Shown piece by piece: positions 7,424 through 13,305 of a DNA stretch of 15,806 nt. The translations under genes and the position numbers were made by a program. This DNA is from Chloroflexota bacterium (GTDB lineage Bacteria > Chloroflexota > Limnocylindria > Limnocylindrales > CSP1-4): NCBI GenBank assembly GCA_021786915.1, contig JAJYMP010000344.1, forward strand, positions 1 through 15,806, written 5' to 3'. A model generated the notes under the pieces. That model did not search any database. It was not told where the DNA came from and saw only the letters and a program-made list of their open reading frames with translations. Every line of letters begins with the position of its first letter. Position 1 is the first letter of the stretch.

Positions 7424-8730
7424 GCCGGCATCAGCCGAGGCAGCCCGGTCGGGCGGAGCCGCGGCAGCCCGTGGATGACGGCCGGCTCCAAGGCGGGGCG
7501 CCCAACCTCGTCCAGCAGCGCGTCGCGCACGCGCCGCGCCCCGTCGAGGTCAATCCCGACGATGCCCCGCGGGCCGTCTGCCAGTGCTGCCCGGAGGGGC
7601 GCGGTCAGGCGCTCGTCCAGGTCATCGCCGGGCTCCACGACGCGCACCAGGCCGCGCTCGGCGAAGAGCCCGGCGCGGATCGCCTGCTCGCGACGTGGCC
7701 ACGTCCGCGGGATCACGACCGTCGGCACACCGCTCGCAACCGCTTCGCACAGGGTGTTGTAGCCGCCCATCGTGACGATCGCCGCAGCTCCCGCCATGAC
7801 CCGCTCGAGGTCCGGGATGAACTCGGCTACGCGCACGCCGTCGACGGTCGCCGCCTCGGCCACGAGCTCCTCGCGGATGGACGGCCGCATGAGCGGGCCC
7901 GTGACAAGGAGCCCCTGGATCCCCAGCCTCGCGGCCGCCCGCAAGGTTGCCTGCAGGACCGGGATACCGTCCTCGCCGCCGCCGGCCGTGCCCAGCACGT
8001 AGGGCCCGACGGGCAGGTCGGCAATCCCTGCCGGGACCGCATGGGGCAGCGGATCGCCGTGCCGCGAGACGTACCCGCAGTAGGAGACCCGCGAGCGCAG
8101 GCGGTTCGGGATGCCGTACGCTGTCGCCACGTCCAGGATGTCTCTCGATCCGTAGACGAGCACGCGGTGATAGACGTGCTCGAGCGTGTCGAGCACCCCC
8201 TGATCCTCCCACGTCCTCCGAACGCTGGCCGGATCGTCCAGGATGTCGCGCAGTCCCAGGACGATGCGCGCCTCCGGAACGTGCCGGCGAAGGGCATCGA
8301 ACGTCGGGAGCAACTCGCCCTTCATGCCCTGGGGCGCGTGATCGACAAGCACGGCGTCGGGCTGGAAGCGCCGCGCCACGTCGGCGATGATGGCCGCCCG
8401 CGCACGGCTCACGACGCCGAAGCTGATCTGGCGGTCGCGCGCCACGTACTCCTCGGGCGCCACCTTGACCACCGACGGCAGCGTCACCAGGGAGAGGCCT
8501 CGCGGCATGGGGAAGCGTGCAGCCACCGGTGAGCCGCTGACGAGCACGATCTGCAGCTGCCGGGTGTTGCGCAGCAGGTGCGTCGCGATGGCCAGGTTGC
8601 GTCGAAGGTGGCCCAGGCCGTACGTGTCGTGGGAATAGAGCAGGAGGCGCCGGAGTCGAGGCTCAGCATCGACATCGCCAAAGGCGCCATCCAGCGAATC
8701 GAACGCGGTGGGGACGCGGACCGCCGACAT
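7420..8730 (-). CDS. MurG-like glycosyltransferase (COG4671 type)
   Basis: This 436-residue protein resembles the predicted glycosyltransferases of COG4671, distant relatives of MurG with a GT-B fold. The opening LLYSHDTYGLGHLRRNLAIA (30-49) contains the N-terminal glycine loop GLGH. The donor lobe has VLGTAGGGEDG (245-255), VAEFIPDLERVMAGA (301-315) and MGGYNTLCEAVASGVPTVVI (321-340), the typical nucleotide-sugar pocket. The ATG at 8730 is chosen over ORF extensions upstream because GAGGAGG (8744-8738) lies 7 nt before it, the best ribosome site in the left half. This fits its being the first gene of the glycan operon. The last 16 residues contain GLPRL twice (421-425 and 429-433), an apparent short duplication. 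Exact substrate is unknown; the group is not MurG itself, since the protein lacks the surrounding cell-wall gene context. Confidence 0.88.
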   Translation of the reverse strand: MSAVRVPTAFDSLDGAFGDVDAEPRLRRLLLYSHDTYGLGHLRRNLAIATHLLRNTRQLQIVLVSGSPVAARFPMPRGLSLVTLPSVVKVAPEEYVARDRQISFGVVSRARAAIIADVARRFQPDAVLVDHAPQGMKGELLPTFDALRRHVPEARIVLGLRDILDDPASVRRTWEDQGVLDTLEHVYHRVLVYGSRDILDVATAYGIPNRLRSRVSYCGYVSRHGDPLPHAVPAGIADLPVGPYVLGTAGGGEDGIPVLQATLRAAARLGIQGLLVTGPLMRPSIREELVAEAATVDGVRVAEFIPDLERVMAGAAAIVTMGGYNTLCEAVASGVPTVVIPRTWPRREQAIRAGLFAERGLVRVVEPGDDLDERLTAPLRAALADGPRGIVGIDLDGARRVRDALLDEVGRPALEPAVIHGLPRLRPTGLPRLMPA

Positions 8731-8803
8731 GAATGTTCCTCCTCGCATCCGCCCGCCCACCGGGGGACGCCGTTGGTGTCGCCATCCGAACTGGTGGCCA
8801 TCA

Positions 8804-8819
8804 CGCCGGAGATCCGGCG
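8804..8819. promoter_or_regulatory. GC-rich inverted repeat upstream of the glycan operon
   Basis: CGCCGGA and TCCGGCG form a perfect 7-bp inverted repeat separated by GA, about 75 bp upstream of the first glycosyltransferase gene and about 135 bp downstream of the phosphatase stop. With a 2-base loop it is more likely a protein-binding palindrome than an RNA hairpin, and no U-tract follows on either strand. In a genome this GC-rich such a repeat can arise by chance. I found no convincing -35/-10 pair in the rest of 8731-8952, although the strong ribosome site says a promoter should be there. Confidence 0.3.
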
Positions 8820-8952
8820 GCACGGCAGGAGCGTCGCCGACGAGGGGGACCGCCCGATGAGCCCGCGATGAGAAGGTTCTTAGCGCCGCGGAACGGGGGG
8901 GGTGCCGCCGGTCGTGGCGCCCCGGCGCGGCTCCATGTCCGATCCGGGCGGG

Positions 8953-9645
8953 TCAGCGCGTGGCGACGACCTCCAGCCAGCGCGCCCGGACCGACGGCGT
9001 CACCCGGATCGACCGCAGGCTGCCGTGGGGAACCCGGATCCGCCGCACGTCGCACGGCCGGAGCCCCCTCGCGCTCGCGAGCAGCGCCCGGATCGGACCG
9101 CTGTGGCTCACGATCAGCAGGTTCGCGCCGCCGTCGACCTCCGAGGTCAGCTCCAGTGCCGCCGCGACCGCGCGATGCCACATCAGCCCGGCAGGTTCGC
9201 CGCCCGGAGGTGTCGCACCCTGATCCCTCCACGCCCGCGCCGCATCGCGCCCGAGGTCCTTGATCTGGTCCCAGCGCAGACCGCTGTAGTCGCCCAGGTC
9301 CTGTTCGCGGAAGCGCTCATCCACCCTCTGGGCGGCCACGACCATCGGCGGGACGGCCAGCGCCGCGGTCTCGGCCGCCCGGCGGAGCGGCGACGTCACG
9401 ACCGCGGACAGGGCGAGCCGCTCAAGCGCCGCCCGGGCCGTACGTGCCTGCTGTTCGCCTCGGGCGCTGAGCCCGGGATCGGTGCGAGAGCCGAGGTACA
9501 CGCCCGCCGGCGCCGTGGTCACGCCATGGCGGAGCAGCACCAGCCGCGGCCAGTTGTCGTGGGCCTGCTCGCCGGTCGTGGGGCGGTCGGGGCGCCACCT
9601 CCTCGATTGCCCTCGGAGCGTGCATCTCGTCACGGGCGAAATCAT
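8953..9645 (-). CDS. Histidine phosphatase family protein (start uncertain)
   Basis: This is a branch-1 histidine phosphatase related to phosphoglycerate mutase and alpha-ribazole phosphatase. It shows the catalytic LLRHG, the YLGSRTDPGLSARGEQQA region, the SPLRRAAETAA motif, the FREQDLGDYSGL acidic segment and the second catalytic histidine in LLIVSHSGPIRALL. It should therefore hydrolyse a small phosphoester through a phosphohistidine intermediate; the substrate cannot be told. The start is unclear. ATG 9645 gives 230 aa and GTG 9633 gives 226 aa, while GTG 9540 gives 195 aa and puts the RHG motif only four residues in. None has a proper ribosome site, whereas a strong GAGGAGG at 9604-9598 has no start codon in this frame after it. 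High-GC third positions in this frame begin at about 9594, so some upstream sequence is probably translated. The gene ends 222 nt before the glycan operon on the same strand. Confidence 0.78.
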   Translation of the reverse strand: MISPVTRCTLRGQSRRWRPDRPTTGEQAHDNWPRLVLLRHGVTTAPAGVYLGSRTDPGLSARGEQQARTARAALERLALSAVVTSPLRRAAETAALAVPPMVVAAQRVDERFREQDLGDYSGLRWDQIKDLGRDAARAWRDQGATPPGGEPAGLMWHRAVAAALELTSEVDGGANLLIVSHSGPIRALLASARGLRPCDVRRIRVPHGSLRSIRVTPSVRARWLEVVATR

Positions 9646-9756
9646 TGCCGGTATCAGCGCTGCTGCGCCAGTTCGAGGCATCCGTGCCTCCCGACTTCCT
9701 CCCGGCCTATCAGGTGGGCGACGGTTCGCCGGACGGCGACCCGCGGTGCTGCCTCC

Positions 9757-9903
9757 GTGGGCGACTCGACCGCCGCGGTGTTCATCCTCGGTGCGTCGAG
9801 CACCTTCGGGGTCGCGGCGGGGTTCATCGTCGCGGCGCTGATCGTCGTGGCCGTCGTGATCGCGCCTCCCACCAGTTCGCCACCCGGTCGAGCACGTCGG
9901 TGA
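9757..9903 (+). other. Short plus-strand reading frame with one transmembrane segment
   Basis: The frame from GTG 9757 to the TGA at 9901-9903 encodes 48 residues. It contains a convincing hydrophobic helix, AAVFILGASS followed by TFGVAAGFIVAALIVVAVVI, then a Pro/Ser/Arg tail. Nearly every third position from 9757 to about 9870 is G or C, as in real genes here. There is no ribosome site before the GTG. A protein-like stretch just upstream in another plus-strand frame (from TTG 9645, starting LPVSALLRQFEASVPPDFLP) could be its displaced N-terminus, which would make it the tail of a frameshifted small membrane protein. The opposite strand also has a GC3-rich frame here (Ala/Thr-rich), so coding is not proven. 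Confidence 0.3.
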
Positions 9904-10306
9904 CGGCCGAAGCGTCGCGAAACGCAGCCAGCACCAGCAGTTCGGTCGCCTCCCCGGTCTGCCTGGTCGCCACCTTGGAGACCGCGACGTCCCGCCGCGC
10001 GGAACCCCGACCCGGGCAGCCGCCAGCTGCGCGAGCACGGTCTCCAGCTCGCAACGCGGGACGGGTGCGCGAATGAGGCACAGGACGGTTGCATCGGCCG
10101 GCTCGGACGTGCTCACCACCTGGTCCAGGAGCTCCCAGCCGCTCGGTTGCGCCGAGCGCGATGACCTCGGCGATCGGTCCCGTCCGGCGTGGGAGGCGAT
10201 TGGCGCGGGCGATATCCAGGAGGGCGCCTTCCGAGTCCCAGCCCGAGACGAGGACGATCCGCGCTGCCCAGGCGGCCCCCGTGGCAACGCCGAACGCCCG
10301 CAGACG
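9824..10306 (-). pseudogene. Frame-broken gene remnant of unknown family
   Basis: Directly after the LacI-type stop codon, minus-strand sequence looks protein-coding but changes frame twice. Segment 1 (10306 to about 10139) reads LRAFGVATGAAWAARIVLVS and continues to IAEVIALGATER. Segment 2 (about 10137-9994) is displaced by one extra base and contains WELLDQVV, then DATVLCLIRAPVPR and LETVLAQLAAARVGVPR. Segment 3 (9991 to the stop at 9824) fits loss of one base in a G run and contains VAVSKVATRQTGEATELLVL then VTDVLDRVANWW. Each segment has high GC at third positions only in its own frame, which supports one former gene of about 160 residues broken by two 1-base indels. No start codon or ribosome site is seen for it. 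The alpha/beta feel vaguely recalls small regulatory or stress-type domains, but I do not recognise the family. Sequencing error could give the same picture. Confidence 0.4.
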
Positions 10307-11353
10307 CTAGTCCGGAGCGCCTGTGCGGAGCGTGGACGCCCGGGCGGCGAGCTCGGGCATGAAGACGACCTGCTGCGATGCCGGCCGGCTGTCGGCCCCG
10401 GCCTGCATCGTCACGGCGAGCAGCTCCATTGCGCGGCGGCCCATCTGGTAGCTGGGCTGGCGGATCGACGAGAGCGGGACCCCCGCGAGGGCCGCGAACG
10501 CGATGTCGTCGTAGCCGATGACGGCGACCTCGTCGGGTACGCGGATCCCTGCCAGCGTCAGGGCCTGGAGGATCGCGAGCGCGAGCAGGTCGTTGGCGGC
10601 GAAGATGCCGTCGGGCCGCTCCCGGCGGGGCATCGCCGCGATCTCGGATCCGACCCGCCGGCCCTCCTCGGCCGTCATCCGCGTCGTGGCGAGGTGTGAC
10701 AGCGCCACGCCCGCCGTCTCGGCCGCACGGCCGGCGCCCACGAGGCGGTTCCGCACCTGCTCGAGCGTGACCGGCCCGCCGACGAAGGCGATCCGGCGGC
10801 AGCCGACGTCGACGAGGTGCTGGCCAGCGAGGCGACCGCCCTCGATGTCGTCGACGGCGACCGAGCTGAACCCTGGCGTGGTGGCGAGCCGATCGAGCAG
10901 GACGATGGGCGTGCCGCGGTCGCGGATCGCCTTGAGCTGCTTGACGGAGCCGCCGACCGGCGTGACCAGGAGGCCGTCCACGCGACTCTGCTCGAAGCGG
11001 TCCAGGTACAGGCGCTCACGATCGGCGCGCTCGGCACTCGTCGCGAGCAGCACGGCGAGGTCCATGCTGCCTGCGGCCTCTTCGACCCCGGCGGCGAGGT
11101 CGTTGAAGAACGGGTTGCGCGCGTCGAGCACGAGCAGGCCGACGGAGCCGCTCCGGCCGCGGCTGAGCTGCCTCGCCGCCGCGTTGGGGACGTAGCCGAG
11201 CTCCGCGATGACTGCCTGCACCCTGGCGAGGGTCTCGGGCGCGACCTTGGCCGGGTTGTGCAGGACGTTCGAGACGGTGCCCGTCGCGACCCCGGCCCGC
11301 TGCGCGACGTCGCGCAGGAGCGGACCCCGCGTCGGCCTGGCCTCGCTGGTCAT
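10307..11353 (-). CDS. LacI-family transcriptional repressor
   Basis: This is a DNA-binding repressor of 348 aa. The N-terminal helix-turn-helix contains LLRDVAQRAGVATGTVSNVL, followed by the hinge region with YVPNAAARQLSRGRSGSVGLLVLD. The rest is a periplasmic-binding-protein-like effector domain with NPFFNDLAAGVEEAA, VDGLLVTP, IVLLDRL, IEGGRLAGQHLVDVGCRRIAFVGGP, PDGIFAANDLLALAIL, VIGYDDIAFA and SSIRQPSYQMGRRA, all standard for the family. The ATG at 11353 is preferred over an upstream GTG-type extension because AGGAGGGG (11369-11362) lies 8 nt before it. It is divergent from the sugar importer, and the intergenic region contains LacI-type palindromes. The likely role is repression of the importer until a sugar or sugar derivative binds. 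The effector is unknown. Its stop codon is followed without a gap by the frame-broken remnant, and no terminator is visible. Confidence 0.95.
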   Translation of the reverse strand: MTSEARPTRGPLLRDVAQRAGVATGTVSNVLHNPAKVAPETLARVQAVIAELGYVPNAAARQLSRGRSGSVGLLVLDARNPFFNDLAAGVEEAAGSMDLAVLLATSAERADRERLYLDRFEQSRVDGLLVTPVGGSVKQLKAIRDRGTPIVLLDRLATTPGFSSVAVDDIEGGRLAGQHLVDVGCRRIAFVGGPVTLEQVRNRLVGAGRAAETAGVALSHLATTRMTAEEGRRVGSEIAAMPRRERPDGIFAANDLLALAILQALTLAGIRVPDEVAVIGYDDIAFAALAGVPLSSIRQPSYQMGRRAMELLAVTMQAGADSRPASQQVVFMPELAARASTLRTGAPD

Positions 11354-11428
11354 GCGAGCTGCCCCTCCTGCTCCCGGCCCCAACACTCCACCTCGCAATT
11401 CTGGGTGGATGGGGGTGCGCCTGAGGAG

Positions 11429-11456
11429 ATCATACGCGCGAAATGAACCGCTTCAC
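11429..11456 (-). promoter_or_regulatory. Predicted promoter of the LacI-type gene
   Basis: On the minus strand, TATGAT (11434-11429) matches five of six positions of the -10 consensus, with a weaker -35 candidate GTGAAG (11456-11451) 16 bp upstream. The start of the repressor gene is about 75 bp downstream. A near-perfect LacI-type operator occupies the -35 and spacer region. The assignment rests on sequence match only. Confidence 0.45.
11444..11455. promoter_or_regulatory. Near-match LacI-type operator (O2)
   Basis: TGAACCGCTTCA differs by one base from the symmetric core TGAAGCGCTTCA found at 11668-11679. It lies between the -35 and -10 candidates of the repressor gene, where bound repressor would block transcription, so it probably provides autoregulation. 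Its centre is 224 bp from the centre of the perfect operator, a distance compatible with looping but not requiring it. Confidence 0.55.
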
Positions 11457-11493
11457 ACAGCGTGCGGGATAGGCACCCCGCGAGGAGGGACCG

Positions 11494-11661
11494 ATGCGAT
11501 CACGGGTCGCCTTCACGCAGACCGGGGCTAGGAGCGGCCGTCGCCGGGCGAAGCTGAGCATGAATCCGGGCAGCGAGGCCACCGGACACGCCAGCCAGCG
11601 CGGGGTTGCGGGACGGTGCCCAAAGTTGCCCCTTGACGCCGAGGTCCGCAACCAATCATGA
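11494..11661 (+). CDS. Possible small peptide (55 aa) in the divergent region
   Basis: An ATG at 11494 is preceded by GAGGAGGG (11482-11489), with AGGAGG 5 nt before the start. It opens a 55-codon frame starting MRSRVAFTQTGARSGRRRAK and ending in a TGA that lies inside the palindrome at 11652-11665. The product is basic, has no hydrophobic segment and is not recognised. If real it would be translated upstream of the main importer promoter and could be a leader peptide or a remnant. The ribosome site is the only positive evidence, and a purine-rich stretch of this kind can occur by chance. Confidence 0.2.
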   Translation: MRSRVAFTQTGARSGRRRAKLSMNPGSEATGHASQRGVAGRCPKLPLDAEVRNQS

Positions 11662-11662
11662 T
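11633..11662 (+). promoter_or_regulatory. Predicted promoter of the sugar importer operon
   Basis: TTGACG (11633-11638) is a five-of-six match to the -35 box. An 18-bp spacer leads to CATGAT (11657-11662), a four-of-six -10 match. Transcription would start near 11668-11670, inside the perfect LacI-type operator, leaving a leader of about 120 nt before the ATPase start codon. The position of the operator over the start site fits simple repression. The match is by eye only. Confidence 0.45.
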
Positions 11663-11665
11663 TGG
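11652..11665. promoter_or_regulatory. Perfect 14-bp palindrome overlapping the importer -10 box
   Basis: CCAATCATGATTGG is its own reverse complement over all 14 bases. It overlaps the -10 candidate of the importer and ends one base before the LacI-type operator; the two centres are 15 bp apart. Its sequence is unlike the LacI-type operator, so it could be the site of a second regulator. It is also AT-richer than the surroundings, as promoter elements tend to be. Confidence 0.5.
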
Positions 11666-11666
11666 A

Positions 11667-11680
11667 TTGAAGCGCTTCAA
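11667..11680. promoter_or_regulatory. Perfect LacI-type operator (O1)
   Basis: TTGAAGCGCTTCAA is a perfect 14-bp palindrome with the central CG step typical of LacI/GalR-family operators. It lies between the divergent repressor and importer genes, immediately downstream of the predicted -10 box, where bound repressor would block initiation. A one-mismatch copy of its core occurs at 11444-11455. The adjacent LacI-type protein is the natural candidate to bind it. Confidence 0.75.
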
Positions 11681-11787
11681 CCTGCGCTGGGAGGTGGCTG
11701 GCTCGTGGACTTGGCTGCTGGCGCTGGGATGGCCCTTGTTGCGCGCCGCACAACGTCCCATCGGGCCGCACCCGTCGAGGCTGCTCG

Positions 11788-13305
11788 ATGACGCCGCGCC
11801 TCGCGCTCACCGGCATCTCGAAGCGCTTCGCGGCCACCGCCGCCCTCAGCGACGTCACCCTGGAACTGCTCCCCGGCGAGATCCACGCCCTGGTGGGGGA
11901 GAACGGGGCCGGCAAGAGCACCCTAGTCAAGACGATCGCCGGCGTCCACCAGCCCGACGCCGGGGAGATCCGGCTCGACGGCGAGCGCATCACCATCCCC
12001 AGCCCGGCCGCGGCCCGCGCCATGCGCATCGCGGTGGTCCACCAGGAGCCGCGGCTGTTCCCGGACCTCTCGGTCGCCGAGAACATCTTCCTCATCGCGC
12101 CCCCGACGGACCGACTCCGCACCATCGCCTGGAAGGAGATGCGCCGTCGGGCGGCGGAGCTGTTCGAGCAGCTCGACGTCAAGATGGACGTGTCGGCGCC
12201 GGTCCGGGGGCTCTCCATGGCGGACCAGCAGCTGATCGAGATCGCCAAGGCGCTCTCGCTCGACGCGCGCGTGCTGATCCTCGACGAGCCCACGGCCTCG
12301 CTGTCGACCCACGAGGTCGAGCGCCTGTTCACGATCGTGCGGCGCACCAAGGAGCGCGGCGTCGGGGTGCTGTTCGTCAGCCACCGGCTCGACGATGTGT
12401 TCGCCCTGTGCGACCGCGCCACGGTCTTCCGCGACGGGCGCCACGTCATCACCGCGCCGACCTCTGAACTGACCACCGCCTCGCTCGTCCGCCACATGGT
12501 GGGCCGCGAGGTGTCGCTGTTCCCCAAGGAGGCGAGCGCCCTCGGCGCGCCGCTGCTCGAGGTGCGCGGCCTCTCGGACGCGGCCGGCTTCCGTGACGTG
12601 TCGTTCACGGTCCGCGCTGGCGAGATCCTGGGCCTCGCGGGCCTGGTCGGCGCCGGTCGGACCGAGATCGCCCGGGTCCTGTTCGGGATCGAGCCGAGGA
12701 CGGCCGGCGAGGTCCTGCTCGACGGCAGGCCGGTGAACTTCCGCTCGCCGTCCGAGGCCCTCCGCGCCGGCATCGCCTACGTGCCTGAGGACCGCCACCA
12801 GGACGGCCTGATCCTCGACTTCTCGATCGCCAACAACATCACCCTGCCGATCCTGCCTCGCCTCTTCCCGCGCCTCCTCCTCCGGTCGCGGGTGGAGGAC
12901 GAGGTGGCGAGGAGCTTCTCGGAGCGCCTGCGCGTGCGGGCGACCGGGGTCGGCCAGGCGGTCTCCGCGCTGTCGGGCGGCAACCAGCAGAAGGTGGTCA
13001 TCGCCAAGTGGCTGGCCACCAAGCCCCGGGTGCTCATCCTCGACGAGCCGACGCGAGGGGTGGACATCGGCGCCAAGGTGGAGGTGCACCGCATCGTGTC
13101 CGAGCTCGCCGCGACGGGCCTCGCGATCGTCATGATCTCGTCCGACCTGCCCGAGGTCCTCGCGATGAGCGATCGGATCCTGGTGCTCCACGAGGGCCGC
13201 GTCGCCGCCGAGATCGCCCGCTCCGACGCGTCGGAGGAGCGGGTCATGTTCGCCGCCACCGGGCAGGCCGTGGCGGCAGCCGCCGGGGCCGGGCATGGCG
13301 GCTAG
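11788..13305 (+). CDS. Sugar ABC importer ATPase with two NBDs (RbsA/RhaT/LsrA type)
   Basis: This cytoplasmic ATPase energises the importer formed with the two permeases downstream. The 505 residues hold two nucleotide-binding domains. The first has Walker A GENGAGKST (37-45), Q-loop HQEP (85-88), the divergent signature GLSMADQQ (141-148) and Walker B VLILDEP (162-168) with E167. The second has a degenerate Walker A GLVGAGRTE (285-293) without the Lys, signature LSGGNQQK (395-402) and Walker B VLILDEP (415-421). This asymmetry, with one intact and one degenerate Walker A, is the normal state in the carbohydrate CUT2 family. GAGG (11777-11780) lies 7 nt before the ATG. A neighbouring LacI-type repressor and operator suggest induction by the imported sugar. 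An Ala/Gly-rich tail follows the second domain. Substrate is discussed with the binding protein. Confidence 0.95.
   Translation: MTPRLALTGISKRFAATAALSDVTLELLPGEIHALVGENGAGKSTLVKTIAGVHQPDAGEIRLDGERITIPSPAAARAMRIAVVHQEPRLFPDLSVAENIFLIAPPTDRLRTIAWKEMRRRAAELFEQLDVKMDVSAPVRGLSMADQQLIEIAKALSLDARVLILDEPTASLSTHEVERLFTIVRRTKERGVGVLFVSHRLDDVFALCDRATVFRDGRHVITAPTSELTTASLVRHMVGREVSLFPKEASALGAPLLEVRGLSDAAGFRDVSFTVRAGEILGLAGLVGAGRTEIARVLFGIEPRTAGEVLLDGRPVNFRSPSEALRAGIAYVPEDRHQDGLILDFSIANNITLPILPRLFPRLLLRSRVEDEVARSFSERLRVRATGVGQAVSALSGGNQQKVVIAKWLATKPRVLILDEPTRGVDIGAKVEVHRIVSELAATGLAIVMISSDLPEVLAMSDRILVLHEGRVAAEIARSDASEERVMFAATGQAVAAAAGAGHGG

Noticed and set aside
8895..8902. Run of eight G between the phosphatase and the glycan operon, considered as a phase-variation tract
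   Set aside because: It lies in non-coding sequence and no gene frame runs through it. An effect on promoter spacing is possible but no promoter elements flank it.
9646..10287. N-terminal extension of the phosphatase frame to 444 aa
   Set aside because: The added sequence is mostly Arg/Gly/Pro-rich shadow coding. Only a short segment (about 10137-9994) is protein-like, and it belongs to the frame-broken remnant rather than to the phosphatase.
11658..11787. Plus-strand frame starting MIGLKRFNLRWEVAGSWTWL before the ATPase
   Set aside because: Its ATG lies inside the palindrome at 11652-11665 with no ribosome site, and the frame continues as a shadow of the ATPase. The hydrophobic look is probably chance.
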